Shown here: in pieces, positions 1 to 14,099 of the stretch
Position numbering within the stretch: position 1 is the first letter of the stretch
Layout: every line of letters starts with the position of its first letter
Notes under the pieces: generated by a model
Told to the model about the DNA's origin: nothing
Database searches by the model: none
The model's input: only the letters and a program-made list of their open reading frames with translations
Program-made: the position numbers and the translations under genes
NCBI GenBank assembly: GCA_000442125.1
Contig: KE546974.1
Location: 1,116,001-1,180,000 of the forward strand
Direction of reading: 5' to 3'
Length of the DNA stretch: 64,000 bases
Source: Opeltia flavorubescens
Taxonomy: Eukaryota > Ascomycota > Lecanoromycetes > Teloschistales > Teloschistaceae

Positions 1-499
1 TTTAAACGATTTTTTATAATTTTAATTAAATTTTATAATTAGGTTTTTAATATTTATTAGATTTAATTTCAATTATTATAAATTATATTATTTTAATTAA
101 CCTATTTAACTATTTAAATACTATTTTACTTTATTTTTTAAATCCTTTAATATATTTATTTAAAGTAATTTTTATTTATTTTAATTTATTATTTATAAAT
201 TCTAGAAATAAATATTAAAAAACCTTTTATTTTTTTTTCTACTAATATTTTTCTAGTAAAAAAATATAAAAGATATTATAAATACGCGAACAAGATAATA
301 ATAATAATTTATATATTTAAAAACTATTATATTTTTTAATATAATAAAATTTGATATAATAATAAATAAGTTTTTTAAATAATTTTTTTAGCTTGAAATT
401 TTTTAGTAATAGAAATATTATATTATTAAAATTAAATTCTATATTTATATAAAAACGATTATAATATTTTATTTACTTTTTTTATACCTTTTAATATTG

Positions 500-3400
500 C
501 TAGTTTAGTTTATTATATACTTTTATTAGTTTTTTTATATATTTTTCTACTATTAATATATTAAACTTATAAGTTTTTTTTAAAAAATAATATTTATAAT
601 ATTAAATTCTAGGTTTAAATATATTCTAATTATAAAAAGAAATTTATTTTATTTATAGTAGAATAAATATTATTATTATATATAAATCCTATAATAAAAA
701 AAATTTCGTTAAATTAAACTACTTTTTATTTAAATAAATTCGAAAATAGTATTTTAATAATTATTTTTGTTTTTTATTATTTATCTATCTAATTATAGAT
801 AGAAAATAGTATTTAATTTTTTTTTTATTTTTAAATAATAATAGATTTTAAACTAGAATTCGTTTATAAATAATTTACTATTTTTACTAATAATACCTTT
901 TAGTATAATCCTTTTATAAATTATTATTTTAAAGAATAAATCTATAAATTCTATTATACTAATAGTTTTAATATAAAATATATATATAGGTATTTTTCAA
1001 TATCGATCTACTATAATTAGTAGGATATTAATTATATCTATATAATATTTTAATAATAGTAATCCCGTTATAAAATTTAAGGTAATTTTTTAATATAAAC
1101 TATTAGGAGTTAAAAAAAACTAGAATTTATTATACGGTTTATATCTATATATTTTTATCCGCTAATAAATATTATATATTTATATATATTTTTTAACCTT
1201 TTTATTAAAATTAAATTATTAATACTAATAATAAAAAAGTTTTATTATTCGCTCCGTTTTAAAATAAATAGTTGAAAAATTATTATAATATTTTATTATA
1301 AGTTTTATATTAATAGCGAAATTCTTTAAAATATATTAAAATTTATAGAATAAAAATTTACTTTTTATTTTTAAACTTTATAATTCGGCTTTTATATATT
1401 TAGAATTTTTTTTAAAAACGTTTTTAATATTATATTTTCGAGTAATAATAAAATTATTATTTTATTAAAATTATAAAATTATTTTTTTATATTTATCGGA
1501 CTATTATTATAAATTATTTTATTAGGGATAAAATATTTTATTATTTAAATATAAAATATATTTTTTATATTTATCTATTTTAATAATAGAATTTATTATA
1601 TTTTTTTTATTAAAAAATAGTTTTTTTTAAAAACCTTTTATAGTACTTTTATAGAAAATTATTAATATTAATCTATTATAAGATTTTTAGATTAGTAAAC
1701 TATTATAAAATTCTTTAAAAATTATAACTTTTAATAAAAATTTTTTGAAATTTCTTTTATATTTTGTAATATAAATATACTACTTTTATTTTTATTATTA
1801 TTATTAATATAAATACTATACTATTAAAAAAAATTAGCTTTTATTATAATATAGATGTTATTATTATTTAAACTTTAGAGTTTATTTTTTAATAATCTTA
1901 TTTTTTTAATAGAAAATTTATAAAATTTAATTTTCTAATTTAATAGAAAATTTAAAAATTTATAATTATTAATTTTATAATTTAATACTATTATTTATTA
2001 TTGAATTATTTAATATATATAAATTTTTTTTATTTATTATATATTAATTATACTAAAATAAAATATTGAATTTTTTTAAAATAATACTATAATTATTTAA
2101 AAATCTTAATAATAATAAATAGCTTTTAATTATAAATTTTATAATTTTATTCGGCCGTTTTTATTTTTTTTAATTAGAAAACTACTAGTAAATATTATTA
2201 TTATCTAAATAAATTCCTATATTAAAAATACTAAAACCAAAAATATTTATTTAAATTTAGAATATATATATTATATTAAAATACTTTAGTAATAGTATTA
2301 TAGTAAAAACTTTTTTTAATTTTTCAAAAGCTTTTTAAGCGGTATTATTCTATTTTAATAATTCGAGTTTTCTATTATATTTAATATTAATTAATAGATT
2401 AATTATAAACGCTATAATCTTTTAATAATATTTAATAAATTGTTAATAGATATTCGTTAAATTTAAAAATATTTAATTATTTTTATATAATTTTAATATA
2501 GATTAATTTTAAATTATATATATTTTTTTAAAATCTATATCTATTTATTTAAATAAAATACAATAATTTAAATATTATCGTTATTTTATATTAAATATAT
2601 ATTTCTTTAAATCTAAAGATTAAAAGTAATTATACAACTAATATAAAATTCTATAAATATATTTCTAATATTTTTTTTTAGAATTTAAATAGACGAGAAT
2701 ATTATTTAAATATATTATATAAAAAATAATAATTATTTTTATTTTAATTTTATTAATATATTTTTAAAAACTTATAAATATATTTATTTATTTAAAAAGT
2801 ATAATAAAGTTTTTAAAATATTTATATTTAATATAGAATACTATTTTTTATTTATTTTTTTATTTAATTTTAATCTAGTAATAAATATTTTATATATTTA
2901 TTTTTATAAACTTTTTTATATTATAATAACGGTTTAAAGCTTCGGTATTTAATAAAAATAAATATCGACTTTTAATTATTACTATATTTAAATTATAGTA
3001 ATCTATATATAAATATAATCCATTATTTTTCTTCGATAAAAATAGAATTAAAACTTTTATAGGCGAAATTAAATATTAAATCTAACCTTTTTTAAAAGCT
3101 TTTTTAAAATATTAGCGTAATTTTTTTAATTTATTAATTAATAGTTTATATATTAATTTATATAATAGCTTTATATTTTTTTTTAAATTAATAGTAAAAT
3201 TATTAAATTTTAATTAAAATAATTTATTTAATTCTATTATAAAAAATATAAATTTAAAAACTTTAATTTAATATAAAACTTTTATATTATTAATATTAAT
3301 AAAATTTTTTACTATTAATACTATTTAAGTATATATAATAAAATTTATTTTAAAATATTATTTAAAAATTTATAAATAGATTATTTATATTCTATTAATT

Positions 3401-5000
3401 TTAATAAAAAAACGTTATATTATAGCTTATATACTAATAAATAGGCTAGTTTTATAAATTCCTAAAATATTTAAAATTATATTATATTTATTCAAATCGA
3501 TAATATAGAAAAAAATAAAAACAATTATTTATTTTATAATCTAGCTATTAATATAGATTTATTAAAAATTATAGATTTTATAATAATAATACTACTAATT
3601 TTATAGCTAGTTAAAAATAGAATAATTAGTATCTATTAAAATAAAGCCTTATTCTATTATATTAATTTATAAAATATAGTTAATATTTAACCCTGTATTT
3701 AATAATATAAATATTTTTTAATTCAATCGTTTATATAAAATTAGGATATTATTTTATTTTATTTTATTATTTTAATTAGATAATATTTAAACGTTAAAAC
3801 TTTATTTAAATTTAATTATTTTTTCAAACTATATTAAAATTGCTATTAATATTAAATTTAGTATTTTTAATAGATATTTTTTTATTGATTTTTTTATATT
3901 AAAATAATTAATAAAATAATAATACTATTTATAATAATTAAAATATTATATTTAGTTTAAATCTTTTAAATTAATATTTTTACTATTTTTTAGTTCTATA
4001 AAAAGTTTATTATAAAGTTTACAATTATTATACTTTTATTTATCCTTTATATAATTACTATACGGTTTTTTAAAGTTTAACTACTCTAATAGATTTTATT
4101 TAATAAAAAAGTTTTTTTTAAAAAATTATTTATATTAGTCTTTTTAATAATATTTTTTATATAAATTATTGAAATTATTTATTTATTTTTGATTTTACTT
4201 TTAAATATATAGTTAAATTTATATATTAATATTTAAATATTCTATTTTAATTTTATAATAAACTTTATTCTATATTCTTTCTTTAATAGCTCTAATAATT
4301 AACTTTTTAATATTTTTATTTGATTATAGAATTCTAAAGGCGTTATAATATTTTATTCTAATTTATAATATTTTAATAACAAGTTTAAAAACCGACTTTT
4401 TTTATTTAATAATAAGTTAAGCAATTATTTATAAAATTTAAACTAGTTTATATTAATTATATTCGTTTTTATAAACTAAATTTATTTTATTAAAAGGTTA
4501 TTCTTTAATAATATTATAATAAACCGGATTTTTAGTTATTTATTAGAAATAAATTCTGCAATAATTTAAACGTTATATTCGCTTATAATATTTATATTTA
4601 AAAGCTAGTAAAATTTTTTTAGCGTATAATTTAGTAAAAAAACTAGCTTAATACCTTTTAGCTTTATAATAATAAAAAGTTGAGTATTAATAAGCGGAAT
4701 AATAGAAATAAATATATTAATAGATATATAAAGTTTTTAAAATACTATTTTATTTTATTAATAAACTATTTTAATTCTTTTAAAATAATAAGTATATTTA
4801 ATAATCCTTGCTATTTTATATTTTAAATTTTTAATTTTCTATTCCGTTTATACGTTTAAAAAGATATTTAAAAAATTATTATTATTATAGCTACTATTAT
4901 TTAAACTAGATGGTAAAAAGGATAGAATTATATTATATATTCGCTTTTTACCCTTATAATAATAAATACTAGAACCTGGTATTAACTTCGCTAAAAAAAT
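500..5000 (-). mobile_element. Ty3/Gypsy LTR-retrotransposon fossil A (minus strand)
   Basis: A decayed retroelement copy read on the minus strand. The integrase core is recognisable near 0.88-1.1 kb, with the block that normally reads like VIVDRYSKMP and ends in the SDRG region. The reverse transcriptase is recognisable near 2.9-3.1 kb, where the region ahead of the catalytic box resembles the family's FVPKKDGGLRLCVDYR block. The order, integrase to the left of reverse transcriptase on the minus strand, is that of Ty3/Gypsy. The element is broken very many times, consistent with near-saturating RIP, and looks old. I could not find its terminal repeats, so both outer limits are rough. Confidence 0.72.
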
Positions 5001-8000
5001 ACTATTATTCTATAACAATTCTATAATATTATTAAATAACTTTTTAATATATTCGTTTTTAAAAATTATTAATTTAATTATAATAGAAAACCCGTTTATT
5101 AAATCTATATATATAGTTTTTAATTAAATATTCGGATCTTAATATATAGTAATTATATTATTATTATTATTTCTATTTTTATTATAACCGCGAGCTTTTT
5201 TAATAAATATTTTTTATAATAACCCGAGCTTTTAAATATAAAGAAAAGAAAAATTAAAATTATAATATATTAAATATAATTAAACTAATTTAAAAGCGTA
5301 AATTATTATAAAAAAATTATTTATAATATATATATTTAAATATATTAGAAAACTAATTTTTATTTTTTTTAAAAAAATAAAAGAAATCGCTATATATTTA
5401 AAAATATATTTATTTTATATTAAATAGTAATTATTTAAATAATCCCGTTTAAATTTTTTAAAAAGCTCGCTATACTAGTAAAATATATTATTTTTATTAT
5501 ATAATTTCCCTCTAGAGTTTAAATACTAACTGCTTCGAAAATTTAATAATAATAATATATATAAAAATTAATAATATAATATTTTATATAAATTATTTTA
5601 TATTACTACTATTTATTTTATAATTAATATAAAGTAATAGTATTATTTTAAAAGTAAAAAACTATTTATTTATAAAATTTATAATTAAATAACTATAAGC
5701 GTTTAATAGTACTATATTTAATTAAATAAATATATTTAAAAGAGTTTTTTCGAGTTATAATAGCTATTCAACCCTATATATTCTATTAGCCTTCTTTTTA
5801 TATAATATAGTCGCAATAATAATTTTAATAATTTCGGTATTATTTAAATCGGAATAATAGCTCGATATTAATAATAAATATTATAATAAAATATTATTTT
5901 AAAATATTTATAATATTCGACTATTTTTATTTTTATATTAATTTTATATTCTTTTTTAAAAAAAAATATTAATTTAATAATATTAATAAATATTATAATA
6001 AATATATTTATTAATAAATCCGTATATTTCGCTAATATTATTATTTAATACTTATTTTAATTTTTTTATAATTTTTTTTTTTTTTTTTAAATATTATATA
6101 TAAACTTTATAATATATAATCCTTTTATATAGAATTGAATAATTTCGTCTAATATATTCTATATAGTAAATTATTAACCTATTAGTAACTTACTAAAACC
6201 CTAGATAGAATTTAAAATAAATCGCTGAATATTAAATATAATTTCTTTATTATTATATATAAATTTTTACTTTTTAAGACTAATATTATTAAAAAACGTT
6301 TTATATATTATATTTATAAAAATTTTTAAAAATTTTATTATTATATATAAAAATTCTATAATTAAATAAATAATTTTTTCGGATAATATTATATTTTTTT
6401 ATAAATTAAACGGCGTTATAATAGCTAAAATATCCCGGTTTATATAATTTAAAAAAATTTAGTTATATTTAAAAGAAAAATCTATAAAAATATTTATATA
6501 AATCTATAAATTTGATTTTTTTATATTTAATTAATTAAAATTTATAATTTATAATTACTAGTTTTTTAGTATAAATTTAAATTTTTTTAATTTTATAATC
6601 TATAATAATATTATTAATAAAATTATTTATTATTTTAATAAAAATACAAATATTTTTATATTTCTTTGTAAAATAAATAATAATAGAAATTATATTTATT
6701 CAAATTATTTAACTATTACAAGATTTCTATATTAGAGAAAATATATAAACTCAATTTTTTTAAATAAATATAATTAATATAAATTATAAAAATTTCGATA
6801 ATTTATACTATTTTTATAATTAGAATCGTTGAATATATTTCTAGAATATATTAATAAATAGATTAATTATAATAAAAAATAAATTAGTTATAAAATTAAA
6901 TAAATCTATTAAATTATTATAAAAAATATTCAAAATTTTATTAAAAAATTTAAAAGTTTGATAAAATTTTATTTGTTTTTATTAATCGAGTATTAATATA
7001 TAAATAATAGTTTAATAAATAATATACCGCTAGATTTATATAGAAAATCCAGTAATATATAATATTTAATAGTATATATATACGGAACTTAATAGTATTA
7101 TATTTTGTATATATTATTTTTAATTACTATTATTTATTATATAAAAATATTAATCTATAATTTATAATATAAATAGAAAATTAGTTAATTATAAAATCTA
7201 TAATTAAATATATCTAAATATTAAAAAATATTAAATTTAATTCAATAAATTTTTTAAAAAATATTTCTTTATTTATAATAACTATTTAATTCTATTTTAT
7301 TTTATCAATTTTCTATTTATTTAATATAGCCCTAATTAAATCGACTAAAAATATATTTTATTTAAAATATTAAATATAATATAAGCTTTTTATATTTTAT
7401 ATTTGCTTTTTTATAATACTATATTAATAAAATTAATTTTATTTAATTTATATTTTAAATCTAAATCTAGTTTAATTAATCGCTTTTATTATTTAATATT
7501 TATATTATTTTCTTTTTTATTAAAAAACTTGTAAAAGTTTTTATAATTAATAATTATTTTTTTTTAATTAAAAGCTATTTTAATATAATTTTTATATAAT
7601 TTATAAATATTAATAATAGTTAGATTTTTAAAAGATATAATATTATAATTATATTCTTTTATTACTTTTTTATAAAGTTAAAAAATAATTAAATACTAGT
7701 AAAATTAAATATTAATATTAAAAAACTTTAAAATAATAACTTAGATTTTATATTTTAAAATATAAATTTTAATATAAATTTATAATAGATAATTAGATTA
7801 TTATAAAAGAAATACTATTATATAAATATTTTTTAATATTTTAAATATAATTATAGTATTTTTAATTAAAATATATCTATATATAAATTTTTTATATCGC
7901 TTTTTTTTAAAAACGATATTAGTAATAATATTATCCTCGAGAATATTTTAATAAAACGTTAATAGAAGTTGTAAAATTTAAAAAAAAAATATATATTATA

Positions 8001-8449
8001 TTATAATATTATAAAAAAATAAAATTTTATATATTTAAAATAAAAATTTTCGATTATAATATTATTGAAACGAATTATAAATTAAATAAACTTGATTTTT
8101 AATATATAAAATAAATATTTTATAATATTTAAAATATTTATAATAAATATAAAGCTCTATTTTTTTATATTTTTTTTCTCGAATTTTAATATAAGAATAA
8201 TTATTTTAAATATTTAAACAGGTAAAAACAATTATTTTATATAAAAAAGCCCGGTAATTTTTTTTAGCGCGCGAAATTTTTATTCGAATTTAATAATATT
8301 TATAATATAAAAAAACGCTAAATTAAAGCTGTAAAAAAATATATTTTATATTTATATATTTTTTTATTTGATCAATAAATTAAATGCAAATTTTTTAGCT
8401 TTTATAGTTATTTTATTAAAATAACGCTTATAAATAATTAAAACAACTA

Positions 8450-11400
8450 ATTTTATTATTTTATTAATTACTTATTAAAATCGTTAAATCTATAGCTAAA
8501 AAGGACGATATTAGATTAAATTATAGATTTTATATTTATAGCTATATTAAAACGCCTATTAAAATATATCTAAATAGATTTAAAAAATCTATTCATTTAG
8601 ATTTAGACTATAGTTCTACTATAATTAATAGATAAATTTTTACGAAAATATTATCTAGTTATAAAATTTTTATTATATTTTAATTTCTAATTATAAAAGG
8701 CTTTAATACTAATTTATATAAAATAAAAAAATATATTATTTAAATAATATTTTTTCCTATTATAATATACGACGGTACCTAAATTTTAGTTTATATTAAA
8801 AGAGAGTTCTATATTATAAACGATATATAAGCGAATATATTAGTCGATAATAATATTATAATTTTAAAATAAATTTCTTTCTATCCAATAAATTAAAAAA
8901 CGACTATTAATAGCTATAAAAACGCTATTATATATATTACTACTATAAAAATACCTTTTTCTATATCTAAAGTTAAAGCCTCGATACGTACTCTAATACT
9001 TATTATATCCGCAACTATAATACCGGTTTTAGCAGAATAATTATTTATAAATCGGGATTTATTCTTTAAACCCGCTAAAATAAATATAGTTATAGCTTTT
9101 TTTATTTATATCGTGGATAGTAAAATAATATATATCTTAGCCCGTGATAAAACAAGCTAAAATAAATATATACCGGTAAAACTCAATCTCGGTATTATTA
9201 TAAATATTATTTATAATAATTGTTTTATATATAATATACCTAAAAAATTGGTTATATATATATTAAAAATATTAAATAAATTACTATTTTTAGATACTAA
9301 TATAAACGTTAATTATATAAATTTAATTATAAATAACTTAAATTATATTAAAAACCCTATTAAAAATATATATAAAATAATATATCTTTTTAAATTCGAT
9401 AAAAGAAATTTTTATAAAAAAAAATAGGTTAATTTATTATAATTAGAATAAAAATTATTTAATAAAATAATAATATTTAGTAATATAAAATAGCGGAATA
9501 CGCTATTTAAATTTATTATAGAATTTTTTATATTATAAATTAATAAAAAGTTTATTAAAATATTTAAAAATAAATAAATAAAATTTTCGTTTAAAAATAA
9601 TTAATAAAATTTTTTTAAATATAAATCTAAAATTTATCCTATTTATTAAAAAAGTTATTAGATTATTAATAATATATTTAACGAAATATATTACTTTATT
9701 TATATAAAATAGACGATTAATTCTATTTTATTTTTTTTTCTAGTTTTTATTATTTAGAAGGAATTATTTAAAAAAATAATAAAATAATTATTAATATAAA
9801 AGATTTTGTTAAAATATTTATCTGTAATATTTATACTATACTTTTATAATCCGATATTATATTATCTTTAAAAGATTGTATTTATATTATTATATTAAAT
9901 ATAATTAATTTTTTCTATTAATAACGCGTTTATTTAATAAATAAATATAATTTTATTATTATAACTTACTATAGTTAAAAAATATTTTTAGTATTTATTA
10001 TAAATTATATAAATTTAATAGTTTATATTTAAAAATAAATTAATAAAATTTTAAAATATTTAAAGTATTTTTATATATATATTAACGATATTATATTTAA
10101 AGTTCGGTTATTTAAAAAATATTTATCTAATTTTAAATAGCTTTTTCGCCTATTAATAAATAAAAACGTTTTAATTTTTTTAAAAAAGGTTTTTTTAAAT
10201 TATTTAAATATTAAATTATTCGATTAATAAATAAATTCTTTTAATTTAATAATAAAAGAAGATAAATTTATAATAATTTTTTGAATTTAATATTCTAGGA
10301 CTTTTAATAAGCTCGAAAATTATTTAAATTTTATAAAATATCTTTATTAATATATTTATTTTTATATATAGCTAGTTCGATTATTATAGAATTTAAAAAT
10401 ATTTATAATTAAAACTATACTAAAATTTGATTTAAATTAAAGGAATTATAGTTTTAAATATTATTTAAATTTATTAAATTTTATATAAAAAATATCGTTT
10501 TTATTATTCTAAAAAGCTTTATTAAAGTAAACGATTCTAAAATATTTTAATTCTAATTAAATAATATAAATTAATTTAAATATATTAAAAGAATTTAACT
10601 TTAATACTATAATTTTTTATATTAAATCTAATATTATTATATTTATAAGTAAAAGGTTATTTAGAGTAGCTATCCAGCTAATTTTATTTCTATTTCGATT
10701 TCTTACTATTATAGAAATAAATTATTAGTTTATAGAATTAGAATATATAGAATTTATATAAATATTAAAAGAATTCGATATTTAATTAAATTTTTAAAAT
10801 ATACTATTATTATTTAAATTTACTATTCGGCTATTTATAATATTATTAAAAAGATAATAATTATAAATTCGATATTTATTATTAGAATTAATATAAAGTA
10901 TATTTATACTAATTAATATTTCTATTTATTTATTTTAAAATTTTTATATAAACTAGTAAAAAAGTATATTATTCCCAATATATTATTTAAACTAGCTAGT
11001 TTAAATTTTAATCTATTTTTTAATAATTAGAATTATTATAAACAAAATAAATTTAATATTATAAAAATTAATTTTATTATATATCGGTAAAACGGAAAAC
11101 TAGTTTTTTAGCCCCGAGCGAATAACTAATAGATTTTTTAGTTTTAGCGGCCCCGGGCTGGATTTTAGCGCTAGAATATATAATAAATTAGCCCGAGGCT
11201 AGCCCTAATCTAATTTATTATTAATAAAAAAAATATAATAAAAAAAATTAATAAAATTAATAAAAAATCGTTTTTAATTTTTTAAAAATTTTAGCGTTAT
11301 AAACTAACGCTAAATCCGTTATATCTAAATTTTTTAAAACTTTTCTATTTTATTTTTATTTTATTAAAGCTTTAATATTATAAATATCTATATTAAATAA

Positions 11401-13500
11401 ATATAAATATTTTTTTTAAGCGATTTAATAAAATTATATATATATATATTAATTTAATCGATTATTATAAATATTAATATAAATTATATATTAATATAAT
11501 TATTAATTATTATTAAAATTTTTTATAATTTTTAAATTTTTTCTATTAATAAGCGCTAGCTATTATAAAAAATATTTAAAATATCTATAATATTTTTAAA
11601 TTAATTCTAGCGGTTTTAAACGGGCCCCGAGCGGTAGCGTATTAGTTTCGAATATTATAGGGTCTAGTTTATAAATTTCTCGCTTTTAAATCTATAGCTG
11701 GCCGGAAATATTCTCGTATAAACTCCGGTTTTACTAATATAGTATTTATTAAAATAAGTAATTTTTTTTATAAAAATATAATTATAGGCTATTAAAACGA
11801 TTTCTAATAAAAAAAAATATTTTAATAACTTAATAAAAATAATATACTGGATAAAAATATAATAAAAATTCCGTTTATTCGCGGTAGTATTATAATAGAT
11901 TACTTAATTTTTACAAGCTATATTTAAAATAGTATATAAAATATACGTAAATTAGAATATAAAAGTAAAAATTTTATATAAAATAACGTTTAAACCGTTT
12001 TAAATAATTAAAATTAAATTTATAGTTATAATTAATTAGTACCGCCGATTTTAAATTTAATACCTATATTAAATAATAATTTATAAGTCGCGGTTTTATA
12101 ATTTACTCCGCTATTAAATTTGTAAACTTCGCTAGTATAAAATATTTAAAGTAATTTACTTCTAATAGTATATTATATTTCGAATATTATATAAAATATA
12201 TTTAAATTAGAGTATAATACTTTAAACGCTATATAAAATAATATTTTAAAGTTTATTTTTTATATTAACTATATTACTAACGTTTAAAAATTATATATTT
12301 TATTTAAAACGGCGAAAAATATTATCGCTATAGTATATAGCGATAAATATTTAAAATTTTTTAGAATCTATTATTCTATTATTATTATTTATTTTGTATA
12401 AAATTTAATAAAGTTTTTAAAGTTCTATATTTATTATTATCTAGAATATAAAATTATAAAGATAAAAAAATATCTACTCTATAATTTATTATAGCTAATT
12501 TCTTTATTTATAATATTTTTTTATACTATAATTATTAATTTTATTCTAGTTATATTTATTATAAGCGATAGTTTAAATATAGTTTTATTTATAATTAATA
12601 AATTTACTCAAAGAATTATTTTTATCGCTAGTAAAAAGATTTTTTTTACCGATAAATAAATATTTATATTACTAAATAGGCGTTAAATAACTAATTAGAA
12701 ATTATTAAAAGTAATTATTTTTAATTATAATTATAAACTCTTTTTTAAATTATAGATTATATTATTTAAAAAATTTAATATAAATCTATTATCTTTAATT
12801 ATATATTATTTATAAATTAATAGTTTTTTTAAATAAATTAACTAAACTATTAAAATTATATTTAAATATTTTATTTATAAATTAAAAAATCCGGGTTTCT
12901 AGTTTATTATTTTATCTAGAATATAAATTATTTTAAATAATTTTATTTCTTTTACTATTAGAAATTAAATAATAAATAAAATAGCTTATAGATTTAAGCT
13001 AAAAATAGCCCTAAACTTTTTTAATATTATTTCGAACGAAATCGATTATATTATATTTAAAATTAAAGTTTTTAACCCGATTTCCTTTATTTATATAGAA
13101 TTTAAATATTATTATAATTGTAAATATTAATCTATATTTTTTAAAACTGGTAATTAGATTCTATTCCGCTTATATAAAAGCTATTCTATACTAATTATTA
13201 ATATATTTATTAAAATGAAACTATTATAATAATATATTAGCCTTTTTTAAATTATAAAAAAAGTTAAATATTTAATATACTAATTTAATATTTCTAGGTA
13301 TTAGAATATCTATCTAGTATTTTTTATTACTTTTTTAAAACCGTTTGAACTCTTTTAAATCGATTTTTTTTATTATTTAAAACCTAATTTTCCAGCGTTA
13401 ATTAAAATAGAGGGAGATATAAAAGAATAAAAGTTATAGAAAATTAAAAAAGTTTTTAATAAAAAAATTATATAAAAAGATAAAAGTATTATAATTTAAT
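8450..13500 (+). mobile_element. Ty3/Gypsy LTR-retrotransposon fossil B (plus strand)
   Basis: A decayed polyprotein region on the plus strand. A protease-like segment lies near 8.7-9.0 kb, the reverse transcriptase second half near 10.05-10.5 kb, RNase H near 10.6-11.05 kb and an integrase core near 12.2-12.7 kb. The order protease, RT, RNase H, integrase is that of fungal Ty3/Gypsy (Tf-like) elements. Another repeat (11,081-11,740) is inserted between RNase H and integrase. The copy is broken very many times by RIP and looks old. Terminal repeats were not identified and the limits are approximate. Confidence 0.75.
11081..11740. mobile_element. ~660-bp repeat with inverted ends, copy 1, inserted in Gypsy fossil B
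   Basis: The two ends are imperfect inverted repeats: ATATCGGTAAAACGGAAAAC at the left, and the reverse complement of the right end reads ATATTAGTAAAACCGGAGTT. A second copy lies at 20,131-21,261 in the same orientation. It separates the RNase H and integrase parts of Gypsy fossil B, so it arrived later than that element. The ~20-bp inverted ends suggest a non-autonomous DNA transposon, but a solo LTR of a fungal element with long inverted ends is also possible. I saw no clean target duplication. Confidence 0.7.
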
Positions 13501-14099
13501 ACCTCGTCCGCTAGAAAAACTAGGGTCGGATATATAATTAATAGTACTATATAAAAGATTTTAAAAATATTTAAACTTTAATCGACGATTATAAACGCGA
13601 AATTTATTCGAAGCGAAATATTTATAAAAGTATATAAGAATTTATAAAAGCTATAAAGTTAATAAAAAAATTTAAATAATTTATAACTGTTTTTTTAATA
13701 GGTTTATATAGAAATATTATATAATTTATATAAAAGGTCTATAAAAAAGCTTAATAGAAGATTATTTTACTATATAAAATAGTATATATTTAAACGTTTT
13801 AGTATTAGGATTTTAATAGAATATAGTAATAGGAATAGATTATAGTATATAGTATAGCGAGGTTGCTATAGTTTTCTTTTATTAAACGGTATATATTATA
13901 ATTTATACTTTAGTTATTAAGATTACTATATTAGTATATAGTATTAGTATATAATATTGGTTATACGCACTAGTAGATAACGATTAGATAGCGATAAGCT
14001 AAGCGAGCTAATATATAGACTGGCAGTAGTAGTTAGAAAATAAGCAACCTTTTTATTATTAATAAATTTGTATTATTTTTTTAAATAGGTTTATTAATA

